DNA of 64,000 nt from Hyphomicrobiales bacterium (GCA_027489955.1 JAIXYZ010000011.1:62001-126000); one strand, 5' to 3'; shown: positions 45,848-54,676, counted from the stretch's first letter. The notes: a model not told the origin generated them from the sequence alone. Made by a program: numbers and translations.

Positions 45848-46744
45848 ATGCTCCGACTGATCGATCACGGCTTTTCCGCCACGCTCCACCCCGCCCATGG
45901 CGGGCTTGTCTCCGCCTTGGACTGGACTGGTCCCGACGGCCGCGTCCACCCGCTGCTCCATGCTCCCGCGAACGCGCGGCCGGGCGGCGGCGAGCCCAGC
46001 CGCTTCGGCCTTTGGCCACTCGTGCCCTTTGCAAACCGCGCGTTTGGCGGCCGGCTGCGTTTCGGCACCGAAATCATCGACCTGCCGCTGAACGCACCCG
46101 ACGGGCGCTCGTCCATCCATGGCTTCGGCTGGCAGAGCCCCTGGCGCGTGGCCGAGGAGCGGCGGGACCGGGTGGCGCTCGTCCATTCGCACGAGGGCGG
46201 CGAAGGCCGCGGGCCATGGACCTACGAGGCGCGTCTCGACCTGTCGCTTTCGCCCGGCCATGGGCGGATCGCGCTCGCGGTGACCAATACGGGCCGGCGC
46301 GCCCTGCCCTTCGGCATCGGCCTGCATCCGTGGTTTCCCCGCACCGCCGGAGCGCGGTTTCAGGCTGAGGCCGCCGGGGCGCTGGCTCTCGGCGAGGGCT
46401 ACCGCCCGACCGGCCCGGGTCCGCGCCCGAGCGAAATGGGCGAGCACGGCGTCTGGACGCTGCCCCCCGGCCGCGAACTGGCGGCGAGCATCGTGGACTG
46501 GGACGGCGCCGCCCGGCTCGACCTGCCCGAACGCGGCCTCTCCATTCGCATCGCGGCGTCGGACAGCCTGCGCCATCCGGTCCTGTGGTCGCCGCCGGAT
46601 GCCGATTTCCTCTGCTTCGAGCCGCAATCCCATGGCATCGGCGCGCCGAGCGAGGCGGCCGCGCAGGCGGTGACGCCGATGGCGATCCTTCAGCCGGGAG
46701 AGACGCTCGCGGGCTTCATGGACATCCGGCCCGCCCCGCTTTGA
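45848..46744 (+). CDS. Aldose 1-epimerase (galactose mutarotase-like) family protein
   Basis: The 298-residue protein has the galactose-mutarotase beta-sandwich: GGLVSALDW, the arginine in PLVPFANRAFGGRLRF, the catalytic His in SIHGFGWQSPW and HPWFPRT, and the catalytic Glu region in LCFEPQSHGIGAP. It interconverts sugar anomers, or may act on hexose-6-phosphates as YeaD-like members do. The substrate is not known. The ATG at 45848 begins 92 bp after the divergent dnaG start. Confidence 0.92.
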   Translation: MLRLIDHGFSATLHPAHGGLVSALDWTGPDGRVHPLLHAPANARPGGGEPSRFGLWPLVPFANRAFGGRLRFGTEIIDLPLNAPDGRSSIHGFGWQSPWRVAEERRDRVALVHSHEGGEGRGPWTYEARLDLSLSPGHGRIALAVTNTGRRALPFGIGLHPWFPRTAGARFQAEAAGALALGEGYRPTGPGPRPSEMGEHGVWTLPPGRELAASIVDWDGAARLDLPERGLSIRIAASDSLRHPVLWSPPDADFLCFEPQSHGIGAPSEAAAQAVTPMAILQPGETLAGFMDIRPAPL

Positions 46745-46836
46745 GGGGCACGGCGCGCGGGATCGCCCGAACGTTCGGGCCGGCCGGCGCGTTGGGTCTC
46801 CTGAGACTCAACGCCAGCCCAGTCCGGGAGACAGCC

Positions 46837-47160
46837 ATGGATCCGCATTCGCCGACCACCGACAGGCTTCGCCACGAGATCGACCAGGGACGCGGCGACA
46901 AGGCGCCCTTCCCCGATCCCGCGGCATCCCCGCTCGGAACCGACGAGGAGGCCGCCGGAACCCCGCCGTCCGACGCCGCCATACGGACGGCGGCCAGCCA
47001 CGAGCTGAAGCGGGAGGGCGCGGGCGGCGGCAACACCGACGAGCGCGGCCGGTCCGCCGCCGGCGGCGAGACGAATGTTCCCGGCGGCATGAAGGGGCTG
47101 TTGCTGGGAATGCTCGCCTTCGCGGCCGTCGCGCTCGGCGTGCTCGCCTGGATGTCCTGA
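46837..47160 (+). CDS. Small tail-anchored protein of unknown function
   Basis: The 107-residue protein is polar and disordered-looking for about 83 residues (rich in Asp, Glu, Gly, Pro) and ends in a single hydrophobic segment (KGLLLGMLAFAAVALGVLAW) followed by MS. That layout suggests a C-terminally anchored inner-membrane protein with a cytoplasmic tail. No family is recognised. The ATG at 46837 has GGGAGA at good spacing. It is convergent with the GatB/YqeY gene, one base separating the stop codons. Confidence 0.75.
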   Translation: MDPHSPTTDRLRHEIDQGRGDKAPFPDPAASPLGTDEEAAGTPPSDAAIRTAASHELKREGAGGGNTDERGRSAAGGETNVPGGMKGLLLGMLAFAAVALGVLAWMS

Positions 47161-47161
47161 A

Positions 47162-47623
47162 TCAGCCGCCGAGCTTGGACTTCACGAGGCCGCTCGCCCT
47201 GGCGAAGTCCATCTGGCCGGAATATTTCGCCTTCAGGGCGCCCACGACCTTGCCCATGTCCTTCATGGAGGCCGCGCCGGTCTCGGCGATGGCCGCATCG
47301 ATCGCCGCCGAGGCCTCCGCCTCGTCCATTTGGCGCGGCAGGAAGGAGGCGATGACCTCCACCTCCTCGCGCTCCGCCTGCGCCAGCTCGGGTCGGGCAT
47401 TGGCGTCGTAGATCGCGATCGATTCCTGCCGCTGCTTGGTCATCTTCTGCAGCAGCGCCAGGATCTCCTCGTCGCTCGCGGGCGGCTTGCCGAGGCCGCG
47501 CAGCTCGATGTCCTTGTCCTTCAGGGCGGACTGGATGAGACGGATCGTGCCCAGGCGACGCTTGTCGCCGGCCTTCATCGCCTCCTTGAGGCCTTCGGTG
47601 AAGCGGTCGCGCAGCGTGGTCAT
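47162..47623 (-). CDS. GatB/YqeY domain protein
   Basis: The 153-residue protein is the stand-alone YqeY form of the GatB C-terminal tRNA-binding domain: LRDRFTEGLKEAMKAGDKRR, TIRLIQSALKDKDIELRG, EVEVIASFLPRQMDEAE, and GKVVGALKAKYSGQMDFARA. Its role is not settled; it may bind tRNA or assist amidotransferase complexes. It is divergent from carA with a 153-bp shared upstream region, an arrangement conserved across Rhizobiales. Confidence 0.94.
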   Translation of the reverse strand: MTTLRDRFTEGLKEAMKAGDKRRLGTIRLIQSALKDKDIELRGLGKPPASDEEILALLQKMTKQRQESIAIYDANARPELAQAEREEVEVIASFLPRQMDEAEASAAIDAAIAETGAASMKDMGKVVGALKAKYSGQMDFARASGLVKSKLGG

Positions 47624-47660
47624 GATCGATCATTCCTATGGGTTTTAACGCGTTCGGTCG

Positions 47661-47689
47661 TTGACGTGCCGGGCCGGTGGCTCTACTCA
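47661..47689 (+). promoter_or_regulatory. Candidate sigma-70 promoter of carA
   Basis: TTGACG (47661-47666) and TACTCA (47684-47689) are 17 bases apart, which is the optimal spacing for a housekeeping promoter. The start would lie near 47696, about 80 bases before the carA ATG. The leader then contains an 8-bp GC hairpin (47701-47719) followed by CGCTTT. Confidence 0.55.
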
Positions 47690-47700
47690 GCGGGCTTTAA

Positions 47701-47719
47701 GGAGGCGGCCGCCGCCTCC
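47701..47719 (+). promoter_or_regulatory. GC-rich hairpin in the carA leader
   Basis: GGAGGCGG pairs with CCGCCTCC around a 3-base loop, 58 bases before the carA ATG, followed by CGCTTT. The short T-tract makes it a weak terminator at best; it could be part of an attenuator. Function is inferred only. Confidence 0.35.
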
Positions 47720-47776
47720 CGCTTTGTCGCCCGACGAGCCGTACGTTCGGGCCGGACTTAAAACGGAAACCGCACG

Positions 47777-49018
47777 ATGCCGCAAGACGACGCGAACCCG
47801 CATGCCCGGGCAGACGACGGCTGGCAGGGCCGGGCCGAGCCCGCTCCCTGGAGCGAGCCGAAGGTGACGGGGCTGCTCGTCCTGGCCGACGGCACCGTCC
47901 TGGAAGGACAGGGCATCGGCGCCACCGGCGATGCGCCCGGCGAGGTCTGCTTCAACACGGCGATGACCGGCTACCAGGAGATCCTCACGGATCCCTCCTA
48001 TGCGGGCCAGATCATCACCTTCACCTTCCCCCATGTGGGCAATGTCGGCACCAACGACGAGGACATCGAGACGGTCAACATGGCCGCGTCCTCGGGCGTG
48101 CGCGGCGTGATCGTCCACGCCTCGGTGAGCCTGCCGTCCAATTACCGCTCCAGCCGCCACTTCGACGCCTGGCTCAAGGCGCGCGGCATCGTGGGCCTGG
48201 CGGGCATCGACACACGGGCGCTCACCGCGCTGATCCGCGAGAAGGGCATGCCCAACGCGATCATCGCCCATGACCCCGAAGGCCGCTTCGATATCAGCGC
48301 GCTGAAGGCGCGCGCCGCCGCCCTGCCGGTGATGGACGGGCTCGATCTGGTGCCCGGCGTCACCACCGCCCAGCGCTACACCTGGGACGAGACCACCTGG
48401 ACCTGGGAGCAGGGCTACGGCCGGCAGGAGGCCCCGCGCCATCACGTCGTCGCCATCGATTACGGCATCAAGCGCAACATCCTGCGCCTGTTGGCCCGGG
48501 CGGGCTGCCGCATCACGGTCGTTCCCGCCACCACGCCGGCGGAGGACATCCTGGCGCTCAATCCGGACGGCGTGTTCCTCTCCAACGGCCCCGGCGACCC
48601 GGCGGCGACCGGCGAATACGCCGTGCCGGTCATCCGCAAGCTGCTAGACCGGAAGGTGCCGACCTTCGGCATCTGCCTCGGCCACCAGATGCTCGGCCTC
48701 GCCATCGGCGCCAGGACCGCGAAGATGCATCAGGGCCATCACGGCGCGAACCATCCGGTGAAGGACACCACGACCGGCAAGGTCGAGATCGTGTCCATGA
48801 ACCACGGCTTCGCGGTCGATCCCGCGACCCTGCCGCAGACCGCCCAGCAGACGCACGTGTCGCTGTTCGATGGCTCCAATTGCGGCATCGCGCTGACCGA
48901 CCGCCCGGCCTTCAGCGTCCAGCACCATCCCGAGGCTTCTCCCGGCCCGCAGGACAGCCATTACCTCTTCGACCGCTTCATCGAGATGATCGAGCGCGAG
49001 AAGGCGAAGGCGGCCTAG
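47777..49018 (+). CDS. carA: Carbamoyl-phosphate synthase small (glutaminase) subunit
   Basis: The 413-residue protein hydrolyses glutamine to supply ammonia to the CarB subunit for carbamoyl-phosphate, used in arginine and pyrimidine synthesis. It has the N-terminal CPSase small-chain domain (FNTAMTGYQEILTDPSYAGQ) and a class I glutamine amidotransferase domain with the nucleophile Cys in FGICLGHQMLGL and the catalytic His-Glu in VQHHPEASPGP. About 30 extra residues precede the conserved start (LVLADGTVLEG). carB is not in the window; the next gene on this strand is an AraC-type regulator 120 bp away. Confidence 0.98.
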   Translation: MPQDDANPHARADDGWQGRAEPAPWSEPKVTGLLVLADGTVLEGQGIGATGDAPGEVCFNTAMTGYQEILTDPSYAGQIITFTFPHVGNVGTNDEDIETVNMAASSGVRGVIVHASVSLPSNYRSSRHFDAWLKARGIVGLAGIDTRALTALIREKGMPNAIIAHDPEGRFDISALKARAAALPVMDGLDLVPGVTTAQRYTWDETTWTWEQGYGRQEAPRHHVVAIDYGIKRNILRLLARAGCRITVVPATTPAEDILALNPDGVFLSNGPGDPAATGEYAVPVIRKLLDRKVPTFGICLGHQMLGLAIGARTAKMHQGHHGANHPVKDTTTGKVEIVSMNHGFAVDPATLPQTAQQTHVSLFDGSNCGIALTDRPAFSVQHHPEASPGPQDSHYLFDRFIEMIEREKAKAA

Positions 49019-49036
49019 GGCACAGCCGTTCGAAAC

Positions 49037-49058
49037 GGGCGGCCGGATGAGGCCGCCC
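49037..49058 (+). terminator. Hairpin after carA (no T-tract)
   Basis: GGGCGGCC pairs with GGCCGCCC around a 6-base loop, about 20 bp after the carA stop codon. No run of T follows, so it is a candidate Rho-independent stop of low certainty or an mRNA-stabilising hairpin. Confidence 0.4.
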
Positions 49059-49137
49059 GGACGCGTCGAAGGCGGCCGGACCATTTAGCAAGTCCGGTCG
49101 GAAAAGCCGGTCTATCGTTGTCCGCAAGGAGACGACG

Positions 49138-50001
49138 ATGCCGCAGCAGCGCACCAACGCGGACCACGCGGCCCGGATCGCCCGGGTGATCGACCATATC
49201 GCCGGCCATCTCGACGAGGATCTCTCGCTCGAGCGGCTGGCGGACGTGGCCTGCTATTCCCCATTCCATTTCCACCGCGTCTTCCGCTCGCTCGCCAGCG
49301 AGACGGTGGGCGACACGGTGCGCCGGCTCCGGCTGGAGCGGGCTGCCGTGGAACTGGCCAAGACCGACCGCGAGGTCGAGCGGGTGGCGCGACGCGCCGG
49401 CTACGGCTCGCTGGAGGCATTCACCCGCGCCTTCGCCGCCGCCCACGCCGACAAGCCCGCCCGCTTCCGGGCCCGGCAGAGGCTCCGCAAGATCAAGGGA
49501 GATCCGGCCATGAGCGTCAGCGTCGAGCATTTTCCCGGCGTCGTTGTCTGCGCCCTGCGCCACCTTGGGCCGTATCACGGCATCTCCGCTGCCTTCGCCA
49601 AGCTCGAGACGTGGATGAACGGCGGCGGCCTCGCTCCGGGGCCGCGCCGCAGCTTCGGCATCTATTACGACGACCCGGAAAGCGTGCCGCCCTCCGCCCT
49701 GCGCGCCGACGCCTGCCTCGAGATCGCCGCGGACGAGCCGCTGCCGGACTGGCTGGAGCGCCGCACGATCCCCGCAGGCCCCGTCGCCATGGCGATCCAT
49801 GTCGGCTCCTATGCCGAGCTGGAACGGACCTACGCGGAGATCTATCGGGGATGGCTGCCCGGCTCGGGCCGGGAGCCGGGCACGGAGCCCTGTTTCGAGG
49901 AATATATCGACGATCCACGCACGATGGAGCCCTCGCGCCTGCGCACCGCGGTGCGCGTGCCCCTGGCGGCCGAGATTGCCGCGACGCCCGCTCTCGTCTA
50001 A
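49138..50001 (+). CDS. AraC-family regulator fused to GyrI-like effector domain
   Basis: The 287-residue protein has an N-terminal AraC double helix-turn-helix (residues ~10-110: LSLERLADVACYSPFHFHRV, then VERVARRAGYGSLEAFTRAF) and a C-terminal GyrI/Rob-like small-molecule-binding domain from about 120 (VSVEHFPGVVVCALRHLGPY, then EEYIDDPRTMEPSRLRT). This is the SAV2555/Rob-type arrangement, in which ligand binding by the C-terminal part activates stress or efflux genes. AGGAG lies six bases before the ATG. The downstream methyltransferase starts 56 bp later. Confidence 0.93.
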   Translation: MPQQRTNADHAARIARVIDHIAGHLDEDLSLERLADVACYSPFHFHRVFRSLASETVGDTVRRLRLERAAVELAKTDREVERVARRAGYGSLEAFTRAFAAAHADKPARFRARQRLRKIKGDPAMSVSVEHFPGVVVCALRHLGPYHGISAAFAKLETWMNGGGLAPGPRRSFGIYYDDPESVPPSALRADACLEIAADEPLPDWLERRTIPAGPVAMAIHVGSYAELERTYAEIYRGWLPGSGREPGTEPCFEEYIDDPRTMEPSRLRTAVRVPLAAEIAATPALV

Positions 50002-50057
50002 TCCCGCCTGAGGGCCGCGGCCGAAAGGGCGCGGGCGGCAGCAGGGGCCGGACGGCG

Positions 50058-50777
50058 ATGAACTGGCGCGAATACTGGAACAGCGACACGCCGATCTATG
50101 TGAGCGAGCGCCACAAGCTGCTCCACTATCGTGGCATCGCCTCCGACCTCGCCGCCCTCGTCGCGGAGCTCGCCCCCGGCGATCCCATCGTGCTCGACCA
50201 CGGCTGCGGCGAGGCGCTCGCCGCCGAGCGCGTGGCCGCCCGCTGCGAGAAGCTGTACCTCTGCGACGCCGCGCCCAATGTCCGGGCGCGCGTCGAGGCG
50301 CGGCTCGCGGACAACATCAAGGTCACGGTCCTGGCGCCGGACGAGGTGGATGCGATCCCCGACGGCTCGCTCGACATCGTCGTCGCCAATTCCCTCCTCC
50401 AGTACCTCACGCGGCTGGAATTCGACGGGCTGCTGGTGGAGTGGCGCGCCAAGCTGAAAGTGGGCGGTGCCCTCGTGCTCGCCGACATCATTCCCAGCGG
50501 GACGGGTGCTGCGACCGATGCCGGCGCGCTGCTGCGCTTTGCCGCAACGGGCGGGTTCCTTGCCGCCGCGCTGGCTGGCCTTGCCCGAACGGCCCTCTCC
50601 GACTACCGCAAGCTGCGGGGCACGCTGGGCCTGGCGCGCTACGACGAGGGCGAGATGCTGGCGATCCTGACCGCGGCGGGTTTCGATGCCGTCCGGCGGC
50701 CGCGCAATATCGGCCACAACCAGGCGCGGATGACGTTCATCGCCCGAAAGTCCGGGGATCCCGTCAAGGCGGCGTAA
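50058..50777 (+). CDS. Class I SAM-dependent methyltransferase
   Basis: The 239-residue protein has the SAM-binding motif VLDHGCGEALAAERVA (Gly-rich loop modified to GCGEAL), an Asp-ended strand LYLCDAAP, and the motif II/III region LDIVVANSLLQYLTR and LKVGGALVLADIIP. The N-terminus MNWREYWNSDTPIYVSERHK resembles methyltransferases linked to polysaccharide or lipid biosynthesis, but the substrate is unknown. It follows the AraC-type regulator by 56 bp on the same strand. Confidence 0.88.
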   Translation: MNWREYWNSDTPIYVSERHKLLHYRGIASDLAALVAELAPGDPIVLDHGCGEALAAERVAARCEKLYLCDAAPNVRARVEARLADNIKVTVLAPDEVDAIPDGSLDIVVANSLLQYLTRLEFDGLLVEWRAKLKVGGALVLADIIPSGTGAATDAGALLRFAATGGFLAAALAGLARTALSDYRKLRGTLGLARYDEGEMLAILTAAGFDAVRRPRNIGHNQARMTFIARKSGDPVKAA

Positions 50778-50802
50778 AGGGACTGTCCGCTATCGTCAGG
50801 CC

Positions 50803-51162
50803 ATGTTGTCCCATCGCTGGTTCACCATCCCGATCGCGATCGTGGGTTTCGTGCTCTACGGCTACGACCAGGTGGCGGCGGAGCTCTACAAGCTCGACCT
50901 CCAGAAGCGCCTGACGAGCCAGGTGTCGGACGCCTCGCGCCGCCTGGCCAGCCTGCAGCCGACCGAGCAGGTGCGCATCGCGCTCGACGCCGCCCGGGAC
51001 CGCGCACGGGCCGAGGGGCGGACCTTCGCCTACACGATCCGCTCGGCGCCCGACCGGGTCGAGGCCCGCGTGAGCGCGCCCTACCGCACCGCGATGTCGC
51101 ATTATGTCGGCCGGCCCGAGCTTCCTGCCGAGGTGACGCTGACCTTCGGCGTCGCCCGCTAG
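50803..51162 (+). CDS. Hypothetical protein with N-terminal membrane anchor
   Basis: The 119-residue protein begins with a hydrophobic segment (FTIPIAIVGFVLYGYDQVAA) and continues as a polar domain with strong helical, Arg/Ala/Glu-rich character (residues ~30-70) and a beta-rich end (FAYTIRSAPDRVEARVSAPY). I do not recognise the family. It begins 26 bp after the methyltransferase gene on the same strand, so it may belong to that unit. Its last 4 bp overlap the end of the convergent GtrA gene. Confidence 0.7.
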   Translation: MLSHRWFTIPIAIVGFVLYGYDQVAAELYKLDLQKRLTSQVSDASRRLASLQPTEQVRIALDAARDRARAEGRTFAYTIRSAPDRVEARVSAPYRTAMSHYVGRPELPAEVTLTFGVAR

Positions 51163-51560
51163 GGTCGCGGCCCGCCCGCGAAGGTCCAGATCCTGTGGGC
51201 GAGAAAGCTCCAGACGAGCACGATCCCGGTCGTGATGACCTGCGCCGGCAGGTAGGGCAGCGCCAGCCTCTCCACGAAGAGGTGCATCAGCCCCCACGTC
51301 ACCAGGAAGCCGACGAAGGCCACCGCCGCGAAGCGCCAGGTCGCCTCCTCGTGGGGCCGGTCGCTGCGATAGGTGTGGCGGCGGTTGAGCACGTAGGAGA
51401 CGACGCCGCCGGCCACGTACCCGGCCAGCGTCGCCGGCACGGCGCCCGCAAGGCCACCCTCGACCAGGCCGACCAGCAGGCCGTAATGCACGATGGCGGC
51501 GACGATCCCGACGCCGAAGAAGGCGCCGAACTGCCTGGCGAGGCCGGCCGGGTTCGCCAT
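51159..51560 (-). CDS. GtrA-family membrane protein
   Basis: The 133-residue protein has four membrane segments and the GtrA signature (GVGIVAAIVHYGLLVGLVEG, then GGVVSYVLNRRHTYRSD). GtrA family proteins take part in flipping undecaprenyl-linked sugars in O-antigen or teichoic-acid decoration. It starts 13 bp after a SemiSWEET-like gene, and the two probably form an operon concerned with sugar movement or glycan decoration. Confidence 0.92.
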   Translation of the reverse strand: MANPAGLARQFGAFFGVGIVAAIVHYGLLVGLVEGGLAGAVPATLAGYVAGGVVSYVLNRRHTYRSDRPHEEATWRFAAVAFVGFLVTWGLMHLFVERLALPYLPAQVITTGIVLVWSFLAHRIWTFAGGPRP

Positions 51561-51573
51561 CCCCGCCGGGTCC

Positions 51574-51840
51574 TCAGCCGAAGCGCAGCTTGAGCGCGGT
51601 GATCGTGCCCGCCAGGACGAGCGTCATGCCGTTGGCGACGATCAGCGGCGTGCTGGAGAGCAGCAGCCCGTAGACCAGCCACAGCGCCACGCCGAAGGTG
51701 AAGGCCACCTGCGTCCAGAGCGAGAGCGCCCGCGTGTCGCGGGTGCGGATGGTGCGGATCGCCTGTGGCAGCCAGCAGAAGGTGGTGCAGCAGGCGGCGA
51801 TGAGGCCGATGGCCTCGATGGTGAAGGGGGTGACGGGCAT
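51574..51840 (-). CDS. SemiSWEET-type PQ-loop sugar transporter
   Basis: The 88-residue protein has three membrane segments and the PQ motif CWLPQAIRTIRTRDTRALSL, typical of bacterial SemiSWEETs, which work as dimers to move sugars down a gradient. The ATG at 51840 has GGAAGG at good spacing; an upstream in-frame start (51885) would add 15 residues without support. It lies 13 bp upstream of gtrA on the same strand. Confidence 0.92.
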   Translation of the reverse strand: MPVTPFTIEAIGLIAACCTTFCWLPQAIRTIRTRDTRALSLWTQVAFTFGVALWLVYGLLLSSTPLIVANGMTLVLAGTITALKLRFG

Positions 51841-51896
51841 GGACACCTTCCGGACGGGCAGCGTGCTTCGCCCATTCGCCGCCACCCGTCAATCCG

Positions 51897-53144
51897 TCAG
51901 GCCACGAGCCCTCGCACGGGCGCGATGCCCGTGCTGTCGGGGAAGATGTCGGCGGCCAGCGCCGCGGCCGACACGCCGAAGAGATCGGCAAGCACGCCCT
52001 TGGCTACGCCGCGCAGATCCTGTGTCGGCCGCAGGTCGCGCGCTTCGTGGAGCTGGGCCTCCTTCAGGCCCGGCCAGTCGGCGACGACGCGCCCGCCGCG
52101 GACCGCGCCGCCCGCGAGGAAGGCCACCGTGCCCGTGCCGTGGTCCGTGCCGGTCGTGCCGTTGATCCGCGCGGTGCGGCCGAACTCGGTCACCACCATC
52201 ACCGCCGTGTCCTTCCACCGCTCGCCCAGGATGCGCTCGAAGGCCGCTAGTGCGGCATCGAGGCCGCCGAGGCGGTTGGCCAGCTGCCCCTTGGCGCCGC
52301 CCTCGTTGGCATGGGTGTCCCAGCCCTCGAAGGCGAGCGCGGCGATGCGCGGCCCGTCGTCGGCGGCGATCAGGCGTGCCGCGCCCTCGGCGATCTGCAC
52401 CATTCCGCGCGGATCGGCGGGGCCGCCGGCGGGCCTGTTGTCGCCCGCCATGCCTTCGCGGCGCGCCAGCTTCTCGGTGTCGAGCCCCGCCGCCAGCGCC
52501 TCCGCCAGCAGCGGATCGCGCTGGGCGTAAAGGTCCATGAGGCGGGCGGCCAGGTCGTCGCCGGCACGCGGCAGGCTCGGAGGCGCCCAGCCGAGGACCG
52601 GAGCGCGACCCCGCACGACGAGCGGCGCGACGGCGCCCACGCCCAGGACCCGCGCGCCCGCCGCATGGGGCGAGACGCGCTCGCCCGCCGGCAGCGCCAG
52701 GGCCAGCCGGTTCAGCCAGCCGGTCTCGATCCGCCCGGGTCCGGGCTGGCCACTCTCCAGCACGTCCTGGCCGTCGAAATGCGAACGCTCCCGGTACCCG
52801 GTCGCCACCGCGTGGACCACGAGCGCCTGCCTTGCCCGGTAGAGGCGGGCGAAGTTCGGCATCGCCGGATGCAGCGCGAAGAAGCCGTCGAGCGGCAGGG
52901 CCGGATCGCTGCCGCCGGTCTCCAGCGCGATGCTCTCGCGCAGGGCCGCGTAGTCGGGGTCTCCCACCGGCGCCACCGCCGACAGGCCGTCGAGCGCGCC
53001 GCGCAGGACGATCGTCACGAAGCGGCAGTCCCGCGCCCCGGCCGCGTGGGCAAAGCGCGGCACGAAGCTCCACGCGAACAGGGCGCCCGCCGCCCCGAGG
53101 ACGGCGCGGCGCGAGGGTGTCATCAACTCGCAATCGTCGGACAT
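51897..53144 (-). CDS. DUF1501 secreted protein with Tat signal
   Basis: The 415-residue protein has a twin-arginine signal (TPSRRAVLGAAGALFAWSFV) and a DUF1501 (sulfatase-like) domain with RGALDGLSAVAPVGDPDY, SHFDGQDVLESG and AVMVVTEFGRTARINGTTGT, with a conserved GTDHGTGTVAF. The family is related to alkaline-phosphatase-superfamily sulfatases but has no known activity. It lies four bases after the DUF1800 gene; such pairs are very widespread and the two are presumed to work together. Confidence 0.92.
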   Translation of the reverse strand: MSDDCELMTPSRRAVLGAAGALFAWSFVPRFAHAAGARDCRFVTIVLRGALDGLSAVAPVGDPDYAALRESIALETGGSDPALPLDGFFALHPAMPNFARLYRARQALVVHAVATGYRERSHFDGQDVLESGQPGPGRIETGWLNRLALALPAGERVSPHAAGARVLGVGAVAPLVVRGRAPVLGWAPPSLPRAGDDLAARLMDLYAQRDPLLAEALAAGLDTEKLARREGMAGDNRPAGGPADPRGMVQIAEGAARLIAADDGPRIAALAFEGWDTHANEGGAKGQLANRLGGLDAALAAFERILGERWKDTAVMVVTEFGRTARINGTTGTDHGTGTVAFLAGGAVRGGRVVADWPGLKEAQLHEARDLRPTQDLRGVAKGVLADLFGVSAAALAADIFPDSTGIAPVRGLVA

Positions 53145-53148
53145 GCCG

Positions 53149-54561
53149 TTACCTGCGCTGGAATTCGGGGGACATGAGCATGAGGGCGAGACCCTGCTCG
53201 CGGCTTTCGGCCCGGGCCACCGCCTGCCGCGTCTCGCGGGACGCGGCGGCGCCGACGACCGTCTCCAGCCGCTCGCGGGGATCGATCCCCGGCGCCTGCC
53301 GGGCCAGCTGGGCGGCGACGTCCAGCCGTGTCTTCAGCCCTTCCGCACTGGCCCAGTAGGCCGCGCTGTCGGGAAAGCCGTTGGGACCCGCGGGGTTCCA
53401 GAGCGGCTGGCCGAGCCCGTTCAGGAGGTTGAGCACCTGCGGCCCGCGCGCGGGCCGGTCGAGCGCCCGCAGCGACGCGGCGAGAAATTCCTGCGGGGTC
53501 CGCATCTTGGCCGGCGGGGCGGCCCAGGTCTCGTCGGCCTCCACCAGCGCGCGATAGACGCGGGGGAGATCCCCATCCCCATCCGCGAAGGCGGCGGCAA
53601 CCCGAGAGACGAGCGCGGCGGGCGGATCGTCGGCGACGAAGTGGCGGACGAGCTTGGTGGCGATGAACCGCGCGGTCGACGGATGGCGGGCGATGTCCGC
53701 CAGCGCCGCGCGTCCCTTCTCGAAGCCCGGCTGGCCGTAGCTCCGCCCCAGCACCTTCGGCGCGCCGGGCTCGTGGCGGTTGCGGTTGAAGAAGAATTCG
53801 CCGAGCTCGTGGTCCTCGTCGAACGGGCCGACCACCGTCCAGCCGGTGATGGCGAGAGCGAGGCTGGTGACGTCCGCTTGGCTGTAGCCGCCGCCGACGC
53901 CGAGCGTATGCAGCTCGAGGATCTCCCGCGCCAGGTTCTCGTTGAGCCCCCTGCCCCGCCGCTCGCCGGCCCGCGAATTCGGGCCGACCGACTGGCGGTT
54001 GTCGAGGAAGATCAGCATAGCGGGATGGGTCTCCACCGCCAGCAGCATGTCGGCGAAGCGGCCGAAGACGTGAGGACGGATCGCCTCCCGCTCGAAGGCG
54101 CCGGCCGTGATCCGCACCGCCTGGCCCTTGGCCGCCGCGACGCAGAAATGATTCGCCCAGAACCAGACGAGCCGCTCTGCGAAGCCGACCGGGGCGGCCT
54201 GCGCCGCCGCGAAGCGCCGCTCCGCCTCCGTCCGGTACGTTTCGAGGGCCGGATTGCGCATCGGCGGCGGAGGCGGCGGCGGGCCGTAGACGGCGGCCTC
54301 GCGCGCCTTGCGCTCAGCCTCCGCCAGGGCGTCCTCGGCCCGTTGCCTGGCCTTGCGACGTTCGGAGCGGAATTCGTCCAGTTCCTGCAGCGCGGCGGGC
54401 GTCGCCGGAAGTCCGTCGGCGGGCAGGAGCGGCGCGGGGCCGATCTCGGCGAGAACGGCGCCCCTGGGGTCGGACCCCAGCGCCCGCAGGCCCGCGCCCG
54501 CGCGGGCGCCGAGGCCGAAGCGCGAGAAGGCGAGATGGGCGTGACGGTCGTCGATCGCCAT
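53149..54561 (-). CDS. DUF1800 family protein
   Basis: The 470-residue protein has the DUF1800 core: LAFSRFGLGARAGAGLRALG, LVWFWANHFCVAA, NLAREILELHTLGVGGGYSQ, ALAITGWTV and KLVRHFVADDPP. A Lys/Arg/Glu-rich coiled-coil segment and a run of seven prolines lie at about 75-110. The function is unknown; DUF1800 and DUF1501 genes almost always travel together, which suggests a shared exported complex. The ATG at 54561 gives the family-typical N-terminus and is preceded by GGAGAG. It is the upstream gene of the pair. Confidence 0.92.
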   Translation of the reverse strand: MAIDDRHAHLAFSRFGLGARAGAGLRALGSDPRGAVLAEIGPAPLLPADGLPATPAALQELDEFRSERRKARQRAEDALAEAERKAREAAVYGPPPPPPPMRNPALETYRTEAERRFAAAQAAPVGFAERLVWFWANHFCVAAAKGQAVRITAGAFEREAIRPHVFGRFADMLLAVETHPAMLIFLDNRQSVGPNSRAGERRGRGLNENLAREILELHTLGVGGGYSQADVTSLALAITGWTVVGPFDEDHELGEFFFNRNRHEPGAPKVLGRSYGQPGFEKGRAALADIARHPSTARFIATKLVRHFVADDPPAALVSRVAAAFADGDGDLPRVYRALVEADETWAAPPAKMRTPQEFLAASLRALDRPARGPQVLNLLNGLGQPLWNPAGPNGFPDSAAYWASAEGLKTRLDVAAQLARQAPGIDPRERLETVVGAAASRETRQAVARAESREQGLALMLMSPEFQRR

Positions 54562-54676
54562 GTCCGGGGCTCTCCGCTGGCGCCGCATCGGGGATCCGGC
54601 TCCGGTTCCATACCATGACGAACCGGGCCGGTGACGCAACGGTACGATGGTGCGGGGCAAAAGTAAGGCGCGCATG

